This document shows, piece after piece, positions 19,090-31,616 of a stretch of DNA of 64,000 nucleotides. A model generated the notes under the pieces. The model was not told the DNA's origin and searched no databases. It saw only the letters and a program-made list of their open reading frames with translations. Position 1 is the stretch's first letter; each line of letters starts with the position of its first letter. Source of the stretch: Corynespora cassiicola (taxonomy: Eukaryota; Ascomycota; Dothideomycetes; Pleosporales; Corynesporascaceae); assembly GCA_022059125.1 (NCBI GenBank), contig JAEUWY010000004.1, forward strand, positions 186,001-250,000, in the 5' to 3' direction. Both the position numbers and the translations under genes were made by a program.

Positions 19090-21470
19090 GCTTTTTAAAG
19101 AAGGCTTACTAACATTTTGAAAACTAAAAATTTTAAATTATAACTTATTTATAATAAGTTTTAATTAAAATAATTTTTTTTTTATAATTCTAAAAAATTA
19201 TATTTTAAAAAAGTTATAATTTAAAGTTTTAAGTTAAAAACTATAGATTAATTTTTTAGAGATCTAATTTAATAAAAAGTATTTTTAGATATTAGAACTA
19301 ATACTTACAACTTAGTAATTGATTTTAAAATACTTTACTATTTTATAAATTATAATTATCTATTTTAGTATTATAATAATTTTAAATAGATTTTTTTTAA
19401 ATATTACTATTTTAAAACTTTAAAACTTTAAAATTTTAAAGCTTTAAAGCTTAAAAATAGTATTTTATTTTTTATCAAAATTTTTACGATTTATATATTT
19501 ATAAAATAGAGATTATTTATATATTTGTTAATAATTTGAATAAATTTTTTTTTTAGATACTATTTTATTAGATATTTAATTAGTATTCTTACTACTTATA
19601 TCTATTATTATATTATTTATTTAGTTTTAGTTTAGTAAAGCTAAAATTTTTTTTTTTAGCTTTTTAGATACTATTTTACTTAGTTTATTATTTTATAATA
19701 ATTACTTATATAAATAAAACTTAATTATTTAAAAATTAATTTAATTTTTTACTACGTAATATATAATAAATCTAATATAATTAGTATAAAAGAGTTTAAA
19801 TAATTTATTAAATAAAAAATCTATTTACTTTAAATTATGTATTTTTTAATTCTTATTTTAAATCTATTATTAGTACTATAATTTAAATACAAATTTAATT
19901 TTTTAAAAGTATTTATTAAAATATAATCCAATTTTTTTTAACTAGCTAGATTAGTTAAAAAGTTATTCAAGTTTAAAAAGTATAACTTTTTTTTTTAGTA
20001 TTACTTTATTTTACAAAAATACTATTTTTAATAAATATAGATAATTTAAAAAAAAACTTATTAAAAGCTATCTAGTTAATAGAATTTTTTATTATTATTT
20101 TAAATAATTTTATATAATTACTATATATTATTTTATATCTTTCATTAAAAAGTTTAAAAATTTTATAAAAATTATTATAGTAAAAAAAACTTTATAATAG
20201 ATTCTTTTTTAAATATTAGTTATATTCGTAATACTATTAATATAGTAAAATAGTAGAAGTTAAGTTAAAAACTATATAAATTTCTAATCTAGTATATTTA
20301 AAGTTAGAGTTTAAGACTTATTAAATTAGTTTTTAGTAATTATATAAAAAATCTAGCTCTAAGTAATAGTATTTACTTTATACTAAAATTAATAGTAGAA
20401 AAATAGCTCTAATAATATATATTAATAGTAGTTCTAAAAATAATATTTATTATTTATAAAAATATTTTTAGAGCGTAAGTTTTATACAGCTCGCTTACTT
20501 TACACGCTAATATAAATATAAAATAGTAAAAATCTTATAATACTTTATTTTAAATTAAATTTAGTAAGTACAAAGTAGTCAATTTTCTAATATTTAAAAA
20601 AAAAACTGTTTATATACAAAAATAAAAAATTATTTATTATATAATTATTAATATTAATGTTTTTTAATAAAGTATAATTAGAATTTTTATATTTTTTAGT
20701 AAAAAAACGTAGATTTTAAATTTTATTTATTCTATATTTTTAGTATTTATTTTTAATTTATCTGTAAATTTTTTTTTTAGTATTATATATACATTTTAAA
20801 AATATATTTATTTTCTACTATATTAATATTTACAGCTTAGAAAAAACTATAATAATAAAATATATATTACTATACTAATTAGTATGTTATAATAAAATTA
20901 TAAATTTTTAAAATTTATAGTTAAGTATAAACTAACTATAATAATTAGTTAAAATTTTAATAGAAATTTTAAAACTTATATACACGTGTATAAGTGTAAA
21001 GTATAATAAAAAAATTTAAAACAAATAATTTATATAGCTATTATAAATATAACTAATAATACTTTTTAAATTATGATAGTTTTTTTTAACAAACTAGTTT
21101 AAATAAATTTTTATAAGTATTAAATATTTATTTAAAACTTATAGTAATTTATTAAAAGTATTTTATTTTATATAACTATATTTTATATTTAATATTTTAA
21201 TAATTATAATTATAACTTTTTTATATTATTTTTAAATAAATTTTTAAAGCTTTAATTTATAATTTTTATAACTAATAATTTATAAGTTATATAGTTACAA
21301 ATTTATATTTATTATTAAATTTTATTCTAATATAAATATAAAAATTATAATAGTTTTTTTAATAAATACTAGTTAATTTTTATAATAATACTTAAAGAGT
21401 TTAATTTTAAAAACTTTTAGTATTTTACTTTTTTATTATTACTACTTAAGCGTTAAAATTACTAATTTTC
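19090..21470. other. A+T-rich RIPped block
   Basis: Ruined repeats. The part 19730-20030 looks like a second Tc1-type end; I cannot name the rest. Confidence 0.65.
19730..20030. repeat. RIPped relative of the Tc1 element's right end
   Basis: It shares with 17545-17850, in the same orientation, an ACGTAATATATA block followed by TAAA-c/t-CTAAT, and further on an AACTAGCTAGATTAGTTAAA-like block before a T run. Probably a truncated or more decayed copy. Confidence 0.5.
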
Positions 21471-21605
21471 TGCTTATAGTAAGTAAGGCTTAAAAATAAT
21501 AGAAATTCTGGCTAAACATGCGAATATTGTCCGATCCCGAATAGGCTCTCTATAAAAGGACAGGTCTGTCCTTGCTACCAATGGCAATTCGGACAAGCGG
21601 CGAAC

Positions 21606-23150
21606 ATGGCACGACCAGCTCAACATGTGGGCATCAAGGCCCTGGAAATCTACTTTCCCAATCAGGTCTGTTCTTGTAGCCTCTCCTCGGCCAGTTAACT
21701 GACCCGCCGCCACTCCAGTGCGTTGACCAAAGCGATCTCGAACTGTTCCAGGGAGTAGCCCCGGGAAAATTTACCGTGGGTTTGGGGCAGACTAGGATGT
21801 CTTTCTGCGACGACCGCGAAGGTAACTAGAGTATCGCCTTTCACGCGTTTACACTCAGGGGCTAACCCGTTCACAGATATTTACTCGCTAGCGCTGACGA
21901 CTGTGTCATCACTTCTACGCAAATACGATTTGAATCCGACTTCTATTGGACGCGTCGAAGTGGGCACCGAGTCGCCGCTCGATAAGTCAAAGTCGTGCAA
22001 GTCCGTGCTAATGCAACTCTTCGAGCCATCCGGCAACAGCAACATTGTAGGCTGCGACACTTTTAATGCTTGTTACGGCGGAACCAATGCCTTATTCAAT
22101 GCTGTGAACTGGATTGAATCATCTAGCTGGGATGGCCGCGATGCTATCGTGGTGGCAGGCGACATTGCACTGTACAACCAGCCTGCAGCTCGTCCGACAG
22201 GCGGTGCGGGCTGCGTAGCCATGCTGATCGGACCAGACGCGCCTCTAGCCATTGACCCCGGGCTGAGCGGCTCGTTCTTCAAGCACACCTACGACTTCTA
22301 TAAGGCCGACTTCAAGTCCGAGTACCCGTTAGTTGACGGTCAGTACTCAATCCAGTGTTATACTGAGGCTGTGGACGCTTGCTACAAACACTACAACCAT
22401 CGCAAGGTCGCATCGACTCAGATTCCTGCAACCCCACCATCTCCAGACGAACAAAGTACTGCACTAGACTTTTTCGACTACATGGCTTTCCATGCACCAA
22501 CCTGCAAGCTCGTCGAGAAGTCTTACGCTCGGTTGTTATATAATGACTTCGTCGCCGATCCCACAAACTCTCGCTTCAGCTCGGTATCAGCCGAGCTTCG
22601 TGGCTTGAGCTTCTCTGAGAGCTTGAAAAACAAAGCTGTAGAGAAAACTTTCGTAGCGTTGGCAAAGGAAAAGTTCCTTGAGCGTGTTAATCCCGCTATT
22701 ACGGTGCCTACTTTGTGCGGTAACATGTACACAGCAAGCGTTTACGGCGCTCTAATCGGCCTCCTAGACGGAGTGGGAAATGAGAAGCTTCAAGGCAAGC
22801 GTATCGGTGTGTTCAGCTACGGGAGCGGTCTTGCCAGCTCACTGTTCAGCCTGACTGTACGCGGCAACATCTCTAACATGCTGCGCAACATCGACTTGCA
22901 GGCGAGGCTAAGTAAGAGACACGTTTTGTCCCCAGAAGATTTCGACAAGGTTAGTATCCATAAAGCTGTACGAGGAAACAGAGGTGGTCTAAAGCGTTGC
23001 TAACTATACTCACAGGCATGCCGCATTCGAGAGGGAGCGTACCAGAAGAACAATTACACGCCTGTAGCAGATACTACAAAGCTTCTTCCTGGAACATATT
23101 ATCTTTCTTACGTTGATGATATATTTAGACGTACATATCAAGTCAAATAG
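21606..23150 (+). CDS. hydroxymethylglutaryl-CoA synthase, cluster-borne copy
   Basis: Four exons, 21606-21665, 21719-21821, 21877-22949 and 23016-23150, give 456 residues, the normal length. It condenses acetyl-CoA and acetoacetyl-CoA to HMG-CoA in the mevalonate pathway, in the cytosol. All catalytic residues are in place: Glu in SFCDDREDIYS, the nucleophile Cys in [12 protein letters not shown], and His in [13 protein letters not shown]. The gene stands alone between two RIPped blocks, yet its frame is whole. A housekeeping copy should exist elsewhere, so this is probably a second copy that feeds prenyl supply to the UbiA enzyme. The other option is self-resistance, since HMG-CoA synthase copies are known in clusters for inhibitors of this enzyme. 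A TATAAAA box lies at 21553-21559. Its base composition is less G+C rich than the monooxygenase and prenyltransferase. Confidence 0.93.
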
Positions 23151-23684
23151 ATACTCTGAAGTAAAATATAGAAAAACTAAATAAATAAATAACATAGTTT
23201 ATAAGTTAATTAGCTTTTTAAAATTTACTATTACTAATCGTATAATAACAATATTATAATATTTAATAAAATAGCTTTAATATGGTTTAAAAAGTACTAT
23301 AAGTATATAACTATTAAATATATTTTTATTTTTAATTTTTTTAATTTTTTTTAATTTTTAATTTATAATATATATAATTACTATTACTATCTATTTATTT
23401 TTATTTATATAGTTATTTTCTACTATTATTATTTTTTACTATTTTAATTTCTTTATATATATATATTTTATTATTATAATTATATAAATATTATGGTAGA
23501 ATTCTATATAAGATATAATTATATATAGTATAGCTTATAGTTATAATAAAAGTTTATAAAAAAACTATTAATACTAAAAGTTACTTATAAATACTATTTT
23601 TTATAATTATTATTATATTTTTATTACTACTATACGTTAGTAGTTATTTAAATAAAAAATATATATAATTATAAATTATTACTA
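23151..23684. other. A+T-rich RIPped block
   Basis: Starts right after the HMG-CoA synthase stop; no gene is seen. Confidence 0.65.
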
Positions 23685-24104
23685 TGTTACGAATCTGAGA
23701 AAGTAGGCGGCGCAGGCAACGCTTTTAAAAAATAGCTAATAATAAGTACTAATAGAATATTAATACTAAAAAAGCTTAGTATAAAATTTATAGAACTCGT
23801 AACTTAGCGTTTTATAAGTTTTATAATTTTATAAAAATAGTTTTATAAAACTATAGAATTTTATAGAATTTAATATATATATAGCCTATATAATTATATT
23901 TTATAATTATATTTACTTTATTAGCAAATCTATTATTTAGAATTAACTATTAATTTATTATGCTTTATTACTAATACAGAAATCTATATAGTATATTATA
24001 TATTATTTTACTTACGTAACTTTACTAGTATTTATTTTTAAAAATTAACTTAAGTAGCTATTTATTTTTTAATCTCGCTTATAGCTTATAGTACAGCTTT
24101 AATA
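23685..24104 (+). repeat. 5' LTR of the RIPped chromovirus
   Basis: 420 bp beginning TGTTACGAATCTG; its last 180 bp align with the intact LTR. Confidence 0.85.
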
Positions 24105-27100
24105 TTATAAATATTTTTTAAAATAAGTACTACTTTAGAATTACGCGTATTTTTAATTTTAACTAATAGTACTATTAGTACTAAAGCTACTACTAGTATA
24201 ATTGTATAACCTAATACAGTAGATAATAATTTTATTAAAATAGTAATATTTAACTTTTACTATAAAAAATAAAGTAAGTTTAAAAACTAGCTCTTACAGC
24301 TTAACTTATTTTTTAACTTTTAAAATAAAAATATTAAAAAAAAAAAACGCGTTATATTTGCAGCTATATATATAAAAAATAAAATACTTTAATAAATTAA
24401 ACTAGTTTTTATTAAGTATAAAAACAGCGAAGCTAATAACGATATTAATAAATAAATAAAAAATTTTAATAAATTTAAAAAAAAAATTAAATAAATTTTT
24501 AGAGTTTCTAATAAAAATATAATTACTAAATAAATTATTTAATATTTTAAGCAACGGGCTTCAGCTGCTAACTATACTAATAAATTTTAATAACTATTAA
24601 TTTTTACTAAATAAAATAATAAAGTACTTATAATAATATACTGTTAAAAACTTAAATTTAATATTAAAAAAAAACTTATACGTTTTAGAGCTCAGCTTAA
24701 TACACTTAAATAACTTATAAATAAATTTATTAATATTAATTAGAAACTGTACGAATTACAAATAGAATTATACTAAAACTAAAACTTAAAATATAAACAA
24801 CGTACTAAACTAAACTATAGTAAAAAGTATTATAACGTTAATACTAGTAAATAAGTTAAACGTAAAGTAACGTATTTTACTTATAATACTTATAGTAATA
24901 AACTAATAGTTTTAGATAATATTTAAAAATCAGAATAAAAAAATAATAAAAAAAAATAATAAATTTAAAAATAAAGCTATAACTTACTATACGTGTAAAA
25001 AGACAGACTATATTATAAAAAACTATTAATTAAAAAATAAAATTATTTAACAGCTAAATATATTATAAACTATTTTAAATAATAAATCTAACGCAAATAA
25101 TAAATAAAAAGTTATTATAAATAAATTTTATAAAATAGAATTTATCTGCAACAGCGAACTACTACAACACAAAAAAATAAAAAAATTTTTTAATTATATT
25201 TAGTATTAAAATAAAAGCACTTAAATAAAGCTTAGAAGTATTTTTAAAAAAGTTAAATTTAAAAAATCTAGCTCTAAGAAAAAAAAAGCCTTTCGCAATA
25301 TATATAATTATAAAAAATATTTAAATAACTACAGCTGTAAGTATAAATTAGAAAAACTTACTAAATTTTAGATTAATAAAAATTTAGAATAGAGATAAGA
25401 ATTAGCTAAAATTCGCAAAAAAAACAGAAAAAATTTAATAAAAATATTTATATAGTAGAAAAAATTATCTGTAACGCGTAAATAGTTAAAAAAAAACTAT
25501 AATTTAAATAAAAAAAACTAAAATTTAAAAAAACGCTAATAACAACGCAGTTCTAAAGTATAGAAATAAATTAATTAACTAAATTTAAAAATTAAATTAA
25601 AAGTTTTACTAGATTTTAACAGCGAACTAAATACAGTTCTAAATTTTTTATAAAGCTAAAATACGTAAAAACTATAATACTACTTAAACTTAAAAAATTT
25701 AAAGTATATAAGCTATTTATAGATATTCTATAAAAAAAACTAATATTAGATTTACTATTTAGATAAAGCAACAGCAGAATAGTTTTTAAAAAAACTATAT
25801 AAATATACGCAACAGTAGTTTAACTGCAAGATATATAAATATAATACTTATTTATAAAATAAATAATAATTATAATATTTTTCTAAAATAAATAAAAATA
25901 AAAAACTTATAATAAATATACTAGTTAATAGAAAATATACGCAAAATTTTTAGTAAATATATCTATATAAAAATTATAAATATTACTAGAATAAAAAGTA
26001 TTTATATAGATTTAGTAATAATTTTTTTTTAGAACAGCATCTAGCGCTTAAAATTAATCTAAAATATTATATACTACTAATTTAAAAAGTTTAGTAAAGC
26101 TATCTATTAAGCTTAACAGATACTAAATAAAAATACTATTAGATATAGAAGTTTAATACAACTATGTTTTATAGCAGGCTGTAGAAAAAAGTAAAATAAA
26201 AATATATACTAAAAAATAACTCTATCTACTTTATATTATAAATAAAAAAAAAATATTAGAAAAAATAATAATAGATAATAAAGCACGTGCTACTATAAAT
26301 ATCTAAAAACACTAAAAAAAAATTACTCTTAACATCTTAAATATAGCTATTTATAATATTATTTTAGAACTTTTATAGTTTAGAAAGTATAACTTATATA
26401 TTAACTAAATAAAAAAAAAGCTTTTATTTATAGAATATAATTACGCTATTATATTAGAACTTATATATTAATAGTATTTAATAGTAGATAAAATTACGCT
26501 AAATAATATAGACAGTAAAAAATTAAACAAAACGCTTTTAAAAAAAAAAGTTAACTTTACTAAATTTAATAAAAAATTACTAAATAAAAAAGTAAAAGTT
26601 TAAAAAATAGCTTACGTAACTTCTAAAATCTCTAAAAAATATAGTAAATAAAAACTATTTTTTTAAAAAAAAATAAATAATAAAATATTATTTAAGTATT
26701 AGCTCTAAAACTGCGAAATAGCTTTTTAAAAAAAAAATATCTAACTTTTAAGCCTATTTACAGTTTATTAAAAAAAAAACTTATAATATTATAAATATAT
26801 TTTAATAAAAATTTTAAAAAAAAATTTATACGCGAATTAACGTTAGAGACAAAATATTTAATTATTTTTATTTTTTAAAAAAATAGATCTCTACAGTTAT
26901 ATATAGATTTTAAAAAACTTAATAATATTATAATTAAAAATAGATATTTACTATTAAACATTTAAAAGTTTAAAAATAAGCTATTTAAAATATAAATATT
27001 TATAGTTTTAGATTTTTAAAACGCGTACAACTTAATACGTATAAAAAAAATAAAAAATAAAAAACAGTATTCTAGACGCGGTATAAGTACTATAAATATT

Positions 27101-29849
27101 TTATAATACTATTTAGTTTTACTAACGCATCTGCGATATATTAAATACTTATTAATAACGTATTAAAAATATATTTAGATAATATTTTAGTTTTTTTTAA
27201 AAACTTTAAAAAACACATCTAGTATATATAAATAGTACTAGAATATTTAGAAAAAGCAGAACTACGACTTAAACTAGAGAAATATAAATTCTATAAAAAA
27301 AAAGTTAAATTTTTAGAATATATTATAGAAAAATATAAAGTTAAAATTAGTTTAAAAAAAATTAAAGTAGTTAAAAACTAGTCTACGCTAAAAAATATTA
27401 AAAATATATAATTTTTTTTAAAATTCTGTAACTTTAACAGACAGTTTATTAATTACTATTTAAAAAAAATATTACTACTTATAAAATTAATAAAAAAAAA
27501 TATACTATTTAAGTAGAATATAAACTAATAATAGGCTTTTAAAACACTTTAAAAAGTAAGTATATTACTACTAGTTTTTATATTTTTTACTAGTAAAAAA
27601 CTTTTACGTATAGAAACAGACGTATTAAATTTAGTAATAAAAATATATATTAATTAAAAAAAAAAGTAAATAGTATTTAATTATTTATTATTTAAAAAAA
27701 TTTAGCAGAGCTAAAAAAAATTACAATATTTATAATAAAAAACTACTTACTATTATAAATTTTTTTAAATATTAGAGAATTTATACAGAAAACTGTTTAA
27801 AACTTACAGTATATTTAAATTATAAAAATCTAATAATATTTATAATAACTAAACTATTAGACTAATAATATACTAGATAGAGTAAAAAACTAAAATAATA
27901 TAAATTTAAAATTATTTATACGCTAAATAAAGAAAATAAATAAATAGATATTTTAAGTTAAAAAATAAATATTACAGAAACTAAGTTAATAAATAAAACT
28001 ATTATTTTTAAGTAAGTGCTAGACAGTACTTTAGAACTAGTACACAGTATTAATTTTATTATAACAGTATACTAATAAATACTAAAAAAACTTTATTAAA
28101 CTATTATTTAATAGTATTATAAAAATTTATTATATAAATATCTAAGTGTTAAACAGATAATTAAACTAATATAATAAACGTATAATATTTCTAGATTAAA
28201 AAACAAAATAGCGAAGTTTATTAAAAAATATATAATATATTAAAAAAATAAGTATAGTATACACGCTTAATACAGAGAACTATAAGCTATAAAAATACTA
28301 AATAAACTTTAAATAAATATTATTATAGATTTTATTACTAAACTACTAACGTTTTATAACCTAGTTTCTAAAGTATTTTATAATATTATTTTAGTAGTTA
28401 TAAACAGATTTATAAAATACGCAGAAATAATTCTATTTAAAAATAATTATACTATACTAGAATTAGTATAGATTATTTTAAATTACGTAATTAAGTATTA
28501 TAAATTACTTTAATTAATTATTAGTAACAGAAATAAACTTTTTATATTAAACTATTAGATAATACTAATATTAGCTATTAGAATTAAAAAAAAATTATTA
28601 ATAGTATACTATCTACAGATAGACGGTTAAATAGAAAAAATAAACTAAATTATAAAAATATATCTACGGATATATAGCAACTAAAAATAAAATAATTAGA
28701 TATTATTATTATTTATAATATAACTTATATTTAATAATAGAGAATTAGTAATAATAAAGTAATTTTTTTATTACGTATTACACAGAATATATCTAAATTT
28801 TTTATTACTAAAAATTAGAAAAAAACAGATTAAGTTAGTTATAAGTTAAGTAATAAATAAATTAAAAAAATTATAAAAATTTTATAGATAATTATAGAAA
28901 AATATTAAGACAGTATAACGTAAAACTATTTCTTATATTAATTAAAAACAAAAAATAGCACTTTAGCTAAAAAAAAAAAAAAAAATATTTTTTTTTATAA
29001 AAAACTTTTAAATAATATAACTAAGTAAAAAATTAGATTACGTTAAAGTTAGACTATTTTTAATTCTAAAATAAAAAAAACTAGTTAATTATAAACTTTA
29101 ACTCCCTGCTAATGCTAGAATATATTTAGTATTTTATATATTACTATTAGAATTTACTAACACCGAAATACTAGTTTAAAAATACTTCTATTATAAAATA
29201 GAAGAAAAAGTTAAATTTAAAGTTAAAGCACTGCTAGACTACCGCGAAATTAAATAAAAAAAATTTTAAAATAAATAGTTTATTTAGAAATTTCTAGTTA
29301 AATAAAAAAACTACTCTAATTCGGAAAACACTTAAAAACTAAAAAAAAATCTATAAAATTATTAGTAACTACTAAAAAAATATTAAAAGAAATATATTAT
29401 CTACTACTACACGGGGTTAGAATAAAAAAACTTACTTATAAAAAAAAAATTTATTTTTTAAAAATAATTAGAGACTTAATAATATAGAATAACTATTAAA
29501 AAGTTTAAAAAATTAAAAAATAGATTAGTTTATAGCTGCAGTACTGGCAGAAACTTTAAAATTTATTAAAACTATTTTTTAGTTTAGCGCTTCTAGCGTT
29601 TTTAGCTACTTTAACTTTTTTACAGCTTTAAAATCCGCGTTAAATAACTTTTTTTTTTTTTTTTAGAAACTTTTTTTATTTTTATAAATATTTTAGCTTA
29701 AAATACGTATTACGTATCCGCGCTAAAACAGCTTTAACTAAATATTTTTTTTTTTTAAAATAGTTTTAGTTACTTTTTTTTTTCAGCTTATTTATTTTAA
29801 AGTTAATTTTAAAAAAGTTAAAAAGCAAAATATTAACTAGTATATATAA

Positions 29850-29940
29850 CTAATAGCCCGCGTACTCACAGTTTCTACACTTTTTACTTAATAATAATAG
29901 CTTATAAGTTAAATTATTTTTTACATAACGTTTATAAGCA
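29850..29940 (-). pseudogene. relic of the antisense Zn2Cys6 motif in the RIPped element
   Basis: Read on the minus strand, positions 29936 to 29868 encode Y-x2-Y-x6-Y-x8-C-x2-C. The three Tyr codons are TAT where the intact element has Cys codons, the change RIP makes in TGC or TGT, and the last two Cys are still TGT. Spacing is identical to the intact ORF at 14713-15282. Confidence 0.75.
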
Positions 29941-30057
29941 ACTATTATAATAATATTTTAAGTATTAATATAATTTTTATAAATATAATAATAAGCGGTA
30001 CTGCGCGACAACATCAGATTAGCCTATAAAAATATTAAACTAGAAAAAAAAAAGTAG

Positions 30058-30477
30058 TATTATAAATCTGAGAAAGTAGACGGCGCAGACAACGCTTTTA
30101 AAAAATAGCTAATAATAAATACTAATAGAATATTAATACTAAAAAAGCTTAGTATAAGATTTATAGAACTCGTAACTTAGCGTTTTATAAATTTTATAGT
30201 TTTATAAAAATAGTTCTATAAAACTATAGAATTTTATAGAATTTAATATATATATAGCTTATATAATTATATTTTATAATTATGTTTACTTTATTAGCAA
30301 ATTTATTATTTAAAATTAACTATTAACTTATTATGCTTTATTACTAACACAGAGATCTGTATAGTATATCGCATATTATTTTACTTATATAACTTTACTA
30401 GTACTTATTTCTGAGAATTAACTTAAGTAGCTACTTGCTTTCTAGCCTCGCTTATAGCCTGTAGTATAGTTTTAATA
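30058..30477 (+). repeat. 3' LTR of the RIPped chromovirus
   Basis: 420 bp beginning TATTATAAATCTG, the RIPped form of the 5' copy. The two LTRs differ from each other, as expected when RIP hits them separately. Confidence 0.85.
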
Positions 30478-30482
30478 TACTA

Positions 30483-31500
30483 CTACTGTTTAAACTACTA
30501 TTTTAACTATTACTTTTTTTAGTATTTTTAAAAATTTAAAAATAAAATTTATTAAATAAAAAATTTAAATAAAAATAATATATAATAAATTTAAAAAAAA
30601 AAACTAAAATTTAATTTACTATAAATATTTAAAACTCGTCAGAAAAATTGTTTTAATAATATTACTTATATTAAATTTAGTTATAAAAATTAAAATTTTA
30701 TAAATTATTAGAGTTATATTACTACGCTATATTAGTTATAAATAATTTTATTTTTATAAAATAATTTATTTATAAGAAAGTTTAATTTAATTTTTTTTTT
30801 TATTTTTTTTTTATAAAAGTATAGTCTAAAATTTTTAGTTAAAATTTATTTTATACAGTTTTAGTTTAGTAAATAATATTCTTATATTAATAAATATTAA
30901 AATTAATACTTATAATTTAGTAACTTAATATAATTTATAAGTAAATCGCGTATATAAGCGAGTCGCGTACTAAATACTAAGTATTTATATAAAACTTTAA
31001 AACTAAATAATTTTTTAATTATAATAGCTATTAAAAAATAATTTAATATTTAAAAAGCTAGAACTTATAGGTTTCTATAATTACAAAACTTTTATTTATA
31101 AGCTTATTAATATAAAAATATTAAGCTTTAAAATGTATATAAAATAGCTATAATAAATTATAAAAAAAATTTAAGAATAAAAAAAAAACTTATAAATTTA
31201 ATCTATTATTATAGCGCGTAGTACTTATTTTAGTATATATAATTCTATTTTTAAATTTTTATAATTATATAAAATAATCAAAATAGTAAAAAATAAGTAA
31301 ATATTAAAAAAACTTTTATAATCTTTTAATAACTATCTAAATAATATAAAAAAAAGTTTAATAGCTAAAATACTATTTTACTAAACGAAGATTTAGTAAT
31401 ATATAAGATAATTTAATTACTAAAATTAGATATAAGTACTAGTATCTACGTTCAGCAGTAAGGCTGGACTTCGCTAATAAACTAGTAACTACAGATAGAG
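30483..31500. other. A+T-rich RIPped block
   Basis: Ruined repeats; the right edge carries the dispersed repeat at 31360-31500. Confidence 0.65.
31360..31500 (+). repeat. dispersed repeat, right copy
   Basis: Same orientation as 7815-7960 and less mutated; the boundary to normal DNA lies at about 31500, 117 bp before the next gene. Confidence 0.6.
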
Positions 31501-31616
31501 GGCCGAATTATCGGTGTGTTTTTAGGTTTTCTAAGTTAGAAAGCTCCGATAATAATGCATAATGATAATAAAAACGTTGATACCCACAGGATGAGAACGT
31601 ATTAACAAAGAAAACA

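Larger units (their letters stand above)
23685..30477 (+). mobile_element. RIPped chromovirus, relative of the intact element
   Basis: 6,793 bp with LTRs of 420 bp (23685-24104, 30058-30477) and a 5-bp target duplication TACTA (23680-23684, 30478-30482). The R-U5 part of the LTR and the internal region line up with the intact element from gag through the chromodomain, with C-to-T and G-to-A changes and stops throughout. The U3 part of the LTR is unrelated to that of the intact element, so this is a separate lineage or subfamily, not a sister copy. The antisense zinc motif is recognisable at 29868-29936. Confidence 0.9.

Noticed and set aside
21518..21542. CCGA repeats before the HMG-CoA synthase as a regulator site
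   Set aside because: They are direct repeats two bases apart, not the palindrome seen elsewhere.
7516..31500. CRISPR-like or satellite arrays in the A+T blocks
   Set aside because: The repetition is low-complexity A+T and decayed transposons; no regular repeat-spacer pattern, and the genome is eukaryotic.
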